From Candidatus Cacconaster stercorequi (GTDB lineage Bacteria; Bacillota; Clostridia; Oscillospirales; Oscillospiraceae), in contig JAGHUH010000013.1 of assembly GCA_018064925.1 (NCBI GenBank), positions 62,001 to 126,000 of the forward strand: 64,000 nt of DNA. The letters are read 5' to 3'. The notes under the pieces were generated by a model. It searched no databases. It had not been told where the DNA came from and was given only the letters and a program-made list of their open reading frames with translations. The translations under genes and the position numbers were made by a program. Below, one piece after another: positions 24,175 through 33,370 of the stretch (position 1 is its first letter; each line of letters opens with the position of its first letter).

Positions 24175-24855
24175 ATGATCGGGGTATATGACTACACGGT
24201 AATTGCCACCTATCTGGCAACCGCATTGGGCGTAATCGGCGTATTTGAGGCATCAGACGGGCAGATCATGCGGGCCATTCTGTGCCTGCTTCTGGCGGGT
24301 CTGCTGGATACCTTTGACGGCCGCATTGCCCGTACCAAAAAGGGCAGGACGGAACAGGGCAAGCGATTTGGCATTCAGATCGACTCGCTGAATGATCTGA
24401 TCTGCTTCGGTGTGCTGCCGGCGGCGATCTGCCGCAGCGTATATATGAGCCGCCCTCTGCCTTACGGTACCGCGGCAGGCTGCGGCGTGCTGTTTGATGT
24501 GGTGGCGTGCCTGTTTGTGCTGGCGGGGTTAATTCGTCTGGCCTACTTCAATGTCACGGAGGAGGAGCGGCAGAACAAAACGGACGAGGTGCGCAAGTAT
24601 TATCTGGGTTTGCCCATCACCGCCAGTACCCTGCTGTGTCCGCTGCTGTATTTGCTGACGGTGCTGCTGCCCGGCGCCACGGCGCCCATACTGATCGCGG
24701 GGCTGCTGATCACGGGCCTCATGTACATCCTGCCGCTGCACATTCCAAAGCCGGGGCTGAAGACCATCATCTGCTTTGCACTGATTGGTGTGGCAGAGCT
24801 GTGCGGCCTGATCTATGTGGCGGTGATGCAGAAAAGCGCCGTGCCCCTCCAATGA
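24175..24855 (+). CDS. pssA: CDP-alcohol phosphatidyltransferase, phosphatidylserine synthase-like
   Basis: Membrane phospholipid synthase (226 residues, about six helices) of the CDP-alcohol phosphatidyltransferase family. The catalytic segment DTFDGRIAR...GIQIDSLND is present near 45-78, with all four Asp residues; DSL(N/A)D and the GLPIT segment later point to phosphatidylserine synthase rather than PgsA. The distance between AR and G is 12 residues instead of the usual 8, so the loop carries a four-residue insertion (KKGRTEQGK region). No psd decarboxylase gene is adjacent. Confidence 0.82.
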   Translation: MIGVYDYTVIATYLATALGVIGVFEASDGQIMRAILCLLLAGLLDTFDGRIARTKKGRTEQGKRFGIQIDSLNDLICFGVLPAAICRSVYMSRPLPYGTAAGCGVLFDVVACLFVLAGLIRLAYFNVTEEERQNKTDEVRKYYLGLPITASTLLCPLLYLLTVLLPGATAPILIAGLLITGLMYILPLHIPKPGLKTIICFALIGVAELCGLIYVAVMQKSAVPLQ

Positions 24856-24861
24856 ACAAAT

Positions 24862-24897
24862 AAAAAAATTCCTCACCCACAGGTGAGGAATTTTTTT
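24862..24897. terminator. Bidirectional terminator
   Basis: AAAAAAATTCCTCACC with the complementary GGTGAGGAATTTTTTT and a short loop; T-runs on both strands suit the two convergent genes. Confidence 0.9.
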
Positions 24898-24905
24898 GTG
24901 TCGTA

Positions 24906-27900
24906 TCAGAGATCCAGAAGCTTCAATTCTTCTTCGTCGACCTTTCGCAGCTCCTTCTTGTTGACGATGTCGTACATACACGGCACCACGAACAGCGTCA
25001 TCAGCGTGGCGTACAGCAGGCCGCCGATGCAGACCAGAGCCACCGGCTGCATCAGCGCCGTGCCGGCGTTTCTGCCCAGTGCGGTGACGATCAGACCCAG
25101 AATGGTGGTCAGGGAGGTCATCAGAATGGGACGCAGACGGGTGACACCGGCATCAACAATGGCTTCGCGCCGCTCCATGCCCGACAAACGCTGCTGATTG
25201 ATGTAGTCCACCAGCACGATGCCGTTATTGACGATGATACCCACCAGCATCACGAAACCGATGAGGGAGATGACGGACACTTCGATGCCGGAGATCAGCA
25301 AGGCAATGAAGCCGCCGGTAAAGGCCAGAGGAATGGTGAACATGACGATAAACGGAGATTTCAGCGACTGGAACTGCGCCACCATCACAAAGTACACCAA
25401 AATGATGCCCAGCACCATCATCAGCAGCATCTGCCGGATGGCCTCCATGATCGCCTCATTCTCACCGGAGAACTCTGTGGTCACGCCGTCGGGCAGCTTG
25501 ACATTTTCAACAGCCTTCTGCACATCGGCGGTCACCAGCGTGACATTGTGCCCCTCGGCGATGCCGGACTTGACGGACAGGCAGCGGCGCTGCTGATCGC
25601 GCTGAATGGTGTTCAGACTGACGGTCTCCTTCACCTTGGCCACATCACCCAGACGGAAGCTGCCGTTGTCATTGGCGTTGTCCTTTTCACCGGTCAGCGC
25701 ACCCATGGCGGCCAGATCGGTGCCGGCGCCCGCGGTCATAGAGGTGTCCGGTACGATCTCCAGATCCAACAGCGTTTCCCGGGTCAGGCGGCTGTCCTCG
25801 GCGCTCTCAATGATCACATCCATGTTGGTGTTGTCCAGCGTCATACTGCCGTTGGTGGTGGTATCGGTAAGGGCGGCGGCGATCTGCATATAGATCTGCG
25901 CCACAGTCATGCCCTTCTTCATGGCCTTGGTGCGGTCGATGGAAATGTGCAGCGCCGGCGCGGCCTCGTCCAGACCGTCGGATACCTTCTCGGTGCCGTC
26001 CACCTTTTCCATGCACGCAGCCAGCTTCTTTGCTGCGGTCTGCAAATCTTCCATATCGTCGCCGTAGACATTCAGCGTGATGCCGGAGCCGGTGAGCATA
26101 TCCATGGACATCACCGGGGAGGCGACGACCTCACAGGGCATATCCTTGCACAGCTTTTCGATCTGCCGGCCGGCCACCATGCCGAACTCACCCTCCGGCA
26201 GGGTGATATACAGCGTTACGCCGTATGCGCCGTTGTCGGCGGACAGCATGGTCAGACTGTTGCCCTCTGCGGTCATCATGGCGCCCACGGTGTCGATATT
26301 GTCCACGGTCAGCGCTTTTTCCACCACCTGGTCGGCCAGCTCCATGGCCTCCTGCTTGGTGCAGCCCTCCGGCATGGTGATGGAGATGTTCAGGTTGTTC
26401 ATATCCATCTCCGGCATGAATTCGAAGCCGCGGCTCAAAGCACCCCAGGCGGAGCCGATCAGCAGCGCCAGAGAGAGGAGCAGCACGACGGCCTTGTGCT
26501 CCAGCGACCAGGTAATGGCCTTGCGGTAGGCGGGATAAATCTTATCCAGTATGCCGGGTTTGGCGGCATACTCCTTGCGCAGCATCCCGCAGGACATGGC
26601 GGGCACCACGGTCAGTGCCACCAACAGGCTGGCCATCAGAGCATAGGTCATGGTCAGCGCCAGATCGGTGAACAGCTGGCGGGTCAGACCCTCCACAAAC
26701 ACGATGGGCACAAACACGCATACGGTGGTCAGCGTGGAGGCCACGATGGCGCCCAGCACCTGCTGTGCGCCGGACACGGCGGCCTGGATCACGGTGGCAC
26801 CCTTGGAGCGCAGACGATAGATATTTTCAATGACCACCACGGAGTTATCCACCAGCATACCCACCGCCACGGCAAGACCGCTCAACGAGATCATGTTGAT
26901 GGTGACGCCGGTGAAGTACATCAGCACCACGGCAAAAATGACGCTGACGGGGATGGATACCAGCGTGATGACGGTGGGACGCCAGTCACGCAAAAACAGA
27001 TACAGCACCACCACGGAGAACAGTGCACCCCACAGCAGCGAGGAGAGAATGGTGGTGACGATCAGGTGAATATACTCGCCCTGGTCCATCAGGGGCTTGA
27101 AGCTGAGGCCCTCATATTCGCTCTCCAGCTGCGCGAAGCGGTGGGCAATGTTGTCGGAGACCTCGGCGGTGGCGTAGTTCGACTGCTTGGTGAAGGTGGC
27201 GATCACGCCGTTTTCGCCGTTGACCTTGGTGTAAATATCGGCGGAGTCATCGGTGACGAATACATCAGCCACATCGCCCAGATAGATGGGCTCCACGCCG
27301 TCGATGCCCAGATCAAACAGCAGCAGCTTCTCCAGTTGGTCGCGGCTTTTGAACGCATCGCCAACGGAGACCATGTAGCTGACGCCGTCGTTGTCATCAA
27401 TATAGCCGGCGGGCATGGAGAAATTCTGCGCGGTAAGGATGCCGGACAGGGTGTTGATATTCAACATCCCGCTCAGATCGGATTGTTGAGCGACCTTGTC
27501 GCGGTAGGAACTGATGGTAGACAGACCCTCGTCGATCTGGGAGAGTGCCTGGGAGATCTGCACGGTGCCGGAAGACATCTGGGTAATGGCATCCAAACCA
27601 CTCACAACACCGGAGGTGACCTGCTTCGACAGGTCGGAGATGGTACTGTCCTTGGTCAGCGATTGGATGTTCTGATCCACCTTGTCGATGTTGTCCTGCA
27701 GCTCGTCCAGACGCTTCTGGACCGTTTCACCGGTGGTGCCGTAGGCAGCAAACTGCGCCTCCAGACCTTTCTCCTGCTTATTGAGTGTGGTTTCCGTTTT
27801 CTTCAGTTCACTCAACTGTGTATCCTGTTCCTTGGTGCGCTGATCGATGGCTTCCAGCACGGCAATCTGCGCCTTGGTTTCCATCAAACTGGCATCTGTG

Positions 27901-28727
27901 GTTACTTTTTCCTCTGCCAGCTTCTTCAGCTTTTCCTGCTGACTGACCAGATTTTCCCGCTCCGTCTGCAATTTCTGGATACCGCTTTGTACGGTGCCCA
28001 GCGCACTTTCCACAGCGCCGCCGATGGCGGATTGCTGGGCATCGGCCATGGCCTGCTTGGCGCTCTCCACCTGATCCCGGGCACTGTACAGCTCATGGGC
28101 TGCGTTGTCCAGTTGACCGTTGATGGCATCGGTAAGGGTCTTGCTGAGGGCATCCAGCTTTTTCTGGCTCAGGATGACATGGGCCTCGCTGGTGACGGTG
28201 CCGCTGACGGTCACGCTGGCCACACCGGAAATACCCTCCAGTTTTGTCGCGAGGGTATCGTTTACAAATTCGCTGAGTTCGTTCACATCGCGCCCCTCAT
28301 AGGACACGGCGGCCACCTCAACGGGGAGCATGGAGGGATTGATCTTCAGCACAAAGGGGGCGGCAACATTGTCGTCCCATTTGCCTTGCAGCATGGAGAT
28401 CTTCTGCTGAATATCCACGCTGATAGTGTCCATATTGACGGTATCCTCAAACTCCAGGATGACCATGGACATACTGTCCTGGCTGGAGGAGGTGACAGAC
28501 TTGATCTGATCCAGCGTGGCCATGGACTGCTCAATGGGTTTGGTGATCTCGGCCTCAATGCCCTCGGGGCTGGCACCGGGATCGGTGGTGACGATAATGA
28601 CATAGGGAAAGTCCATATTGGGGATCAGATCCGGTGTCATTTTCAGGTATGCCACCACACCCAGAACAATAATAGCCAGAACGGCAACAAAAATCGTCAG
28701 CGGTTTCTTCACACTGAATTTTGGCAT
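24906..28727 (-). CDS. RND-family efflux permease with coiled-coil insertion
   Basis: Proton-driven AcrB/HAE-type RND exporter, 1273 residues versus about 1050 for AcrB. Membrane helix 1 is at about 9-28 (family start FSVKKPLTIFVAVLAIIVLGVVA...). Blocks of five to six helices lie near 565-790 and 1090-1240, with TINMISLSGLAVAVGMLVDNSVVVIENI carrying the Asp of the proton relay. The two large extracytoplasmic loops are present; the first holds an insertion (about 205-415) of coiled-coil type, rich in Gln, Glu, Lys and Ala. No membrane-fusion protein or outer-membrane channel gene is adjacent, in line with a single-membrane cell. It is monocistronic. The substrate is unknown. Confidence 0.92.
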   Translation of the reverse strand: MPKFSVKKPLTIFVAVLAIIVLGVVAYLKMTPDLIPNMDFPYVIIVTTDPGASPEGIEAEITKPIEQSMATLDQIKSVTSSSQDSMSMVILEFEDTVNMDTISVDIQQKISMLQGKWDDNVAAPFVLKINPSMLPVEVAAVSYEGRDVNELSEFVNDTLATKLEGISGVASVTVSGTVTSEAHVILSQKKLDALSKTLTDAINGQLDNAAHELYSARDQVESAKQAMADAQQSAIGGAVESALGTVQSGIQKLQTERENLVSQQEKLKKLAEEKVTTDASLMETKAQIAVLEAIDQRTKEQDTQLSELKKTETTLNKQEKGLEAQFAAYGTTGETVQKRLDELQDNIDKVDQNIQSLTKDSTISDLSKQVTSGVVSGLDAITQMSSGTVQISQALSQIDEGLSTISSYRDKVAQQSDLSGMLNINTLSGILTAQNFSMPAGYIDDNDGVSYMVSVGDAFKSRDQLEKLLLFDLGIDGVEPIYLGDVADVFVTDDSADIYTKVNGENGVIATFTKQSNYATAEVSDNIAHRFAQLESEYEGLSFKPLMDQGEYIHLIVTTILSSLLWGALFSVVVLYLFLRDWRPTVITLVSIPVSVIFAVVLMYFTGVTINMISLSGLAVAVGMLVDNSVVVIENIYRLRSKGATVIQAAVSGAQQVLGAIVASTLTTVCVFVPIVFVEGLTRQLFTDLALTMTYALMASLLVALTVVPAMSCGMLRKEYAAKPGILDKIYPAYRKAITWSLEHKAVVLLLSLALLIGSAWGALSRGFEFMPEMDMNNLNISITMPEGCTKQEAMELADQVVEKALTVDNIDTVGAMMTAEGNSLTMLSADNGAYGVTLYITLPEGEFGMVAGRQIEKLCKDMPCEVVASPVMSMDMLTGSGITLNVYGDDMEDLQTAAKKLAACMEKVDGTEKVSDGLDEAAPALHISIDRTKAMKKGMTVAQIYMQIAAALTDTTTNGSMTLDNTNMDVIIESAEDSRLTRETLLDLEIVPDTSMTAGAGTDLAAMGALTGEKDNANDNGSFRLGDVAKVKETVSLNTIQRDQQRRCLSVKSGIAEGHNVTLVTADVQKAVENVKLPDGVTTEFSGENEAIMEAIRQMLLMMVLGIILVYFVMVAQFQSLKSPFIVMFTIPLAFTGGFIALLISGIEVSVISLIGFVMLVGIIVNNGIVLVDYINQQRLSGMERREAIVDAGVTRLRPILMTSLTTILGLIVTALGRNAGTALMQPVALVCIGGLLYATLMTLFVVPCMYDIVNKKELRKVDEEELKLLDL

Positions 28728-28851
28728 AGTATGCAGGCCTCCAAATCAAAACGGGTGACATTACACCCCATAATAATGCTAATGATAAATTCTATCATTT
28801 CGCATCAGCAAAAGCAATTGAAAAAGAGAATTATTCACGGAACCGTTACAA

Positions 28852-28886
28852 AAAAGATGACCGCTTTCAAAAAGCGGTCATCTTTT
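28852..28886 (-). terminator. Terminator of the first gap gene
   Basis: AAAAGATGACCGCTTT forms a 16-bp perfect stem with a 3-nt loop, 20 bases past the gap stop on the minus strand. Confidence 0.85.
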
Positions 28887-28906
28887 GATGCGAAATTGTG
28901 TTCGGA

Positions 28907-29932
28907 TTATTCAGCAGCGGCATCCGTCTCGGCCATGTGGGTGAGCATACGAACGACCTGCTCGCTGTAACCCCACTCGTTGTCGTACCAAGCAACCAGC
29001 TTAACGAACTTCTCGTTCAGCATAATGCCGGCACTCTCATCGAAAATGCTGGGAGCCTTGCAGGCCACCAGGTCGCTGGAAACGATCTGCTCGTCGGTGG
29101 AGATGATGACATCCTTCATGGTGGTGTCAGCAGCTTCGCGGACGGCCTTGCAGATTTCCTCATAGGTGGTGGGATTGGTCAGGCGGGCGGTCAGGTCCAC
29201 CACGGACACATCGGGAGTGGGAACGCGGAAAGCCATACCGGTAATCTTGCCCTTCAGAGAGGGGATGACCTTGGCCACGGCCTTGGCGGCGCCGGTGGTG
29301 GTGGGAATGATGTTGTTAAACACGCTGCGGCCGGTGCGCCAGTCGCTGCCGCCGCGGTCATCCACGGTCATCTGCTTGTTGGTAGCGGCATGGACGGTGG
29401 TCATCAGAGCTTCCTCAACGCCGAACTTATCGTTGATGACCTTGACCAGGGGAGCCAGACAGTTGGTGGTGCAGCTGGCGTTGGAGATGACCTTCATCTC
29501 GGGGCTGTAGGTCTCGTCATTGACGCCGTATACGAAGGTGGGGGTCTCCTTATCCTTGGCAGGAGCGGTCAGGATGACCTTCTTGGCGCCGCCGGCAAAG
29601 TGGGCGGAGGCCTTCTCAGTGGTGTTGTAAGCACCGGTGGACTCGACGATGTACTCAGCGCCGCACTCACTCCAGGCAATCTGGGTGGCATCGCTCTGAC
29701 TGAACACATGGATCTTTTTGCCGTTGACGATCAGATTCTCACCATCGTGGGCAACGGTGCCGTTGAAGTTGCGGAACACGGAATCATGCTTCAGCAGATA
29801 AACCATGTAATCCATGTCGGCATTACGCAGGTTGATGCCGCAGATCTCGTACTTTTCGGGATTCTCAGCCAGAATGCGGGTGATGGCACGGCCGATACGA
29901 CCAAAACCATTGATACCAATCTTGATAGCCAT
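28907..29932 (-). CDS. gap: Glyceraldehyde-3-phosphate dehydrogenase (paralogue 1)
   Basis: GAPDH of 341 residues with all catalytic parts: [11 protein letters not shown] at 4-14, [13 protein letters not shown] with the active Cys near 155, the His of TTVHAATN, and WYDNEWGYS near 317. After the second strand it reads GINLRNADMD, where NAD-specific enzymes have ND with a conserved Asp; Leu-Arg at this point suggests altered cofactor choice, possibly NADP. ATG 29932 is used (MAIKIGING, GGGGAAAGG upstream); an upstream open extension has no ribosome site. Strong promoter, long AT-rich leader and own terminator fit high expression. A second, different gap lies 1.2 kb upstream. Confidence 0.95.
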   Translation of the reverse strand: MAIKIGINGFGRIGRAITRILAENPEKYEICGINLRNADMDYMVYLLKHDSVFRNFNGTVAHDGENLIVNGKKIHVFSQSDATQIAWSECGAEYIVESTGAYNTTEKASAHFAGGAKKVILTAPAKDKETPTFVYGVNDETYSPEMKVISNASCTTNCLAPLVKVINDKFGVEEALMTTVHAATNKQMTVDDRGGSDWRTGRSVFNNIIPTTTGAAKAVAKVIPSLKGKITGMAFRVPTPDVSVVDLTARLTNPTTYEEICKAVREAADTTMKDVIISTDEQIVSSDLVACKAPSIFDESAGIMLNEKFVKLVAWYDNEWGYSEQVVRMLTHMAETDAAAE

Positions 29933-29950
29933 AATTTGAATTCCTTTCCC

Positions 29951-29983
29951 CGTTACATATTTTATATTATTTTTACTGTAACG
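29951..29983 (-). other. Inverted repeat in the gap leader
   Basis: CGTTAC and GTAACG, 21 AT-rich bases apart, lie just upstream of the gap ribosome site. It could be a protein operator or a weak RNA stem. Confidence 0.3.
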
Positions 29984-30004
29984 CAGACAATTGCGTTTAA
30001 TTAT

Positions 30005-30033
30005 ATTATAGCAACACAAAGCGGGAGTGTCTT
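30005..30033 (-). promoter_or_regulatory. Promoter of gap (paralogue 1)
   Basis: On the minus strand: AAGACA, 17-base spacer, perfect TATAAT, about 75 bases before the start codon. Confidence 0.6.
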
Positions 30034-30173
30034 GTAAAATTTGTAAAAATGGTTTACGAAAAGTGTAGAAATTTTAGGGGCATCTTGAGCAAAATAGACA
30101 AAACCGGCAAATATTTCCGCCAAATATTCCATACATTTGCAACTTTCCGACGGATTTTCCGACGAAAAATCAA

Positions 30174-30204
30174 TAAAAAGGGCACCGAGGGGAATTCGGT
30201 GCCC
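30174..30204 (-). terminator. Terminator of the GntR gene
   Basis: GGGCACCGA and TCGGTGCCC with a 7-nt loop, followed on the minus strand by TTTTTATT, 25 bases past the stop. Confidence 0.88.
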
Positions 30205-30228
30205 GGAACATATAGCATTGTGACTGGT

Positions 30229-31005
30229 TTAGTCGATGGAGCGGGAGAAGGACATACCGCTTTTCTGCATCTGGACATGCAGATGCACGCGATCGCTGCG
30301 AATGAAGCTTCTGGTATATTCATAGATGCGCCCGTCCTCGGTTTTGGTAAGGCGCTGGTGATAGAAAGCACAGCTTCCGTCCGGCACCTCCAGCAGGCGG
30401 GACTGGGAAGCGTTCAGGAGGACGGCCTCGTAGGTATCTTCCGCAGAGAACGGCGCAATGCCTACATGGTACAGGAGACTGTAAAAGCTGTAGGTCTGCA
30501 GCATATCCTGCGTCAGGTTGGGATAGATGTACTGTGGATAGTAGGAGGTCTCCAAAATCAAAGGGACACCGTCCACATTGCGCACACGGGTAAAGCAGTA
30601 CACGCTGGTACCCTCCCGCAGGTCCATTTTCTCGCAGATATCGGCAGAGGGCGTGATGACGGAAAAATCCACCAGCGTGGAAGAGGGCACCTTGCCCAGC
30701 GAGGATACCTCGGTGGTGAAGGAATAGCGCACGCCGCGTCGGTTGCTGGCCGGATCGGCCACAAAGGTACCCTTGCCGCGCTTTCTTACCACCAGACCTT
30801 CATCCTCCAGCTCGCCAATGGCCTGACGGACGGTGTTGCGGCTGATATTGAGGGTGCGGCAAAACTCCGCCTCGGAGGGCAGCAGATCACCGACGGACAG
30901 CATCCCGGAGGAAATATTGCGCTTGATGATGCCCACCAACTGGACATACAGGGGAATATCACTGCTCAATGAGAGTTTTCCAAATAAGCTGGGATTGGTT
31001 TCCAT
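30229..31005 (-). CDS. GntR-family regulator, HutC/UTRA type
   Basis: Transcription factor of 258 residues. N-terminal winged helix (about 15-85: IPLYVQLVGIIKRNISSGMLSVGDLLPSEAEFC and the recognition helix SRNTVRQAIGELEDEGLV), then a UTRA effector-binding domain (about 95-250) that in this subfamily binds sugar phosphates or similar small molecules. The start is ATG 31005 behind GAAAGGA. It lies between two gap genes, all on the same strand, each with its own promoter or terminator; regulation of one or both gap genes is a plausible guess, not shown. Confidence 0.85.
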   Translation of the reverse strand: METNPSLFGKLSLSSDIPLYVQLVGIIKRNISSGMLSVGDLLPSEAEFCRTLNISRNTVRQAIGELEDEGLVVRKRGKGTFVADPASNRRGVRYSFTTEVSSLGKVPSSTLVDFSVITPSADICEKMDLREGTSVYCFTRVRNVDGVPLILETSYYPQYIYPNLTQDMLQTYSFYSLLYHVGIAPFSAEDTYEAVLLNASQSRLLEVPDGSCAFYHQRLTKTEDGRIYEYTRSFIRSDRVHLHVQMQKSGMSFSRSID

Positions 31006-31042
31006 GATGCGTTTCCTTTCCCGTTCTGTATAAGATAGGTGC

Positions 31043-31048
31043 AGTATA
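31043..31048 (-). promoter_or_regulatory. Extended -10 promoter of the GntR gene
   Basis: TGCTATACT on the minus strand, about 40 bases before the start codon; no clear -35. Confidence 0.45.
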
Positions 31049-31126
31049 GCATAGCGCTGCAAAAAAAGATAGGGTGTATTTGGAAAAAATAGAATGTTTG
31101 GTACATTTAACCGGACGCAATGCCGC

Positions 31127-31171
31127 CTCCGTCCGCAATGCCGCCAAAGAAAAGCGGCATCGCAGACGGAG
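31127..31171. terminator. Hairpin after the second gap gene
   Basis: CTCCGTCCGCAATGCCGC pairs with GCGGCATCGCAGACGGAG with two mismatched or wobble positions. No good T-run follows on the minus strand, so it may stabilise the mRNA end instead of terminating. Part of the left arm (CGCAATGCCGCC) is also present as a direct copy at 31116. Confidence 0.5.
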
Positions 31172-31180
31172 AAAAGACCG

Positions 31181-32224
<1,044 letters not shown>

Positions 32225-32312
32225 TCATGCACGCGGTAGTGTGCGCAGTTTTTTCGAAATATTTCTTCACCCGCCGATATTTGCCAGGAAACGCGGAAAG
32301 GTGACAAATTCC

Positions 32313-32341
32313 TTGTGTTTCCCCGAAGGCTTTGCTATACT
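32313..32341 (+). promoter_or_regulatory. Promoter of the HATPase gene
   Basis: TTGTGT, 17-base spacer, TATACT with extended TGC. A leader of about 95 bases follows, without a recognised RNA motif. Confidence 0.6.
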
Positions 32342-32439
32342 GTAAGCGGAAAGTGGAGTTCCTGTTTTTTCCGGGGATAGCAAGGTAAGCCTGCCCGCAT
32401 GATAAAAAACGGGAGCGCAGATGGCACAAGGAGGCGGCT

Positions 32440-33264
32440 ATGGGACAATATGATGAAAACCAGATCAAGCTGTTGACAGAGGTATTGCCCCAGGTGGCCG
32501 CGCAGCTGCGTGCGTCCATGGGGAATATTCAAAGCGCTCTGCACAGCATCGTCACGGCGGAGCAGCGGGATCAGGATCCCAAGCTGGACCAGAGCACGGC
32601 GATTTTGAGCCAGAGCTATTACCGGATGCTGCGTCTGGTGAACAACCTTACGCTGGCGCCCATGCTGGTGGAGGATACGCCCTTTCTTTTGCAGCGTGTG
32701 GAGCTGGTGGAATGGCTGCGCGACCTGTGCCGTCAGGCGGAGCCGTTGGCGGAGGAGGCGGGCATTCACCTGACCTTCCAAACGGAGCTGCGCGGGCACA
32801 TGACGGGGATCCATCCGGAATACATGGAGCGTCTGGTGTGGAATTTGCTGAGCAATGCCTTGAAATTCACCCCTTCGGGCGGTGAGATCACGGTATCGCT
32901 GCGTCTGGCCGGCGGCCAAATCCTGCTCGCTGTGGCGGATACCGGCTGCGGGATCCCGGAGGCGCGGCAGGAGCGTTTGTTTGACGGCTATTTGCATACG
33001 GATCGCATGGACGCCGCGCCCCACGGGTTGGGGCTGGGTCTGCCCCTGTGCCGCCGCATTGCCCAGGGTCACGGCGGACGGCTGCTGCTGCAATCCCGCG
33101 TGGGCGAGGGAACCACGGTCACGGTGTCCCTGCCGGCGCAGACCACGGCAGTCCATGGGCTGCACGATGTGCCGTTCCACTATGCCGGCGGCTTTCAGCC
33201 GGTGATGGTGGAGCTCAGCGATGCCCTGCCCTATCGGGCATTTTTGCAGAAGCATCTGGACTGA
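32440..33264 (+). CDS. Histidine-kinase-like ATPase lacking the phospho-acceptor histidine
   Basis: Soluble 274-residue protein without membrane segments or PAS/HAMP domains. Residues about 100-225 form a HATPase_c domain: N box RLVWNLLSNALKFTPSGG, G1 box DTGCGIPEARQ, G2 GLGLGLPLCRRIAQGHGG, then the final strands EGTTVTVSLP. The helical part in front (about 10-65) corresponds to the dimerisation domain, but the H-box reads VAAQLRASMGNIQSAL where kinases have SHELRTPL. The His is absent, so autophosphorylation of the normal kind is not expected. No response regulator is adjacent. The last 45 residues have no recognised domain. AAGGAGG precedes the ATG. Confidence 0.8.
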   Translation: MGQYDENQIKLLTEVLPQVAAQLRASMGNIQSALHSIVTAEQRDQDPKLDQSTAILSQSYYRMLRLVNNLTLAPMLVEDTPFLLQRVELVEWLRDLCRQAEPLAEEAGIHLTFQTELRGHMTGIHPEYMERLVWNLLSNALKFTPSGGEITVSLRLAGGQILLAVADTGCGIPEARQERLFDGYLHTDRMDAAPHGLGLGLPLCRRIAQGHGGRLLLQSRVGEGTTVTVSLPAQTTAVHGLHDVPFHYAGGFQPVMVELSDALPYRAFLQKHLD

Positions 33265-33277
33265 GTTTACAGATTGG

Positions 33278-33307
33278 AAATTCGCCGCCGTATGACGGCG
33301 AATTTTT
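33278..33307 (+). terminator. Terminator of the HATPase gene
   Basis: AAATTCGCCG pairs with CGGCGAATTT around an 8-nt loop, followed by T residues, 13 bases past the stop. Confidence 0.8.
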
Positions 33308-33370
33308 TCGGGAAGCATGGGTATGATTGCCGTATATTCCTGATTTGATACGCAATGCGAGGGAGAGTCG

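Noticed and set aside
25548..28970. Very long open frame antisense to the RND gene (also 3454-5352, 9533-11848 and similar)
   Set aside because: They are opposite to clear genes, rich in His/Gln/Gly from codon complement bias, have no ribosome sites and show no domain; they arise from high GC and codon preference.
31127..31171. Transposon end or inverted terminal repeat
   Set aside because: There is no transposase nearby and no partner copy; it fits a 3' mRNA hairpin after the second gap gene.
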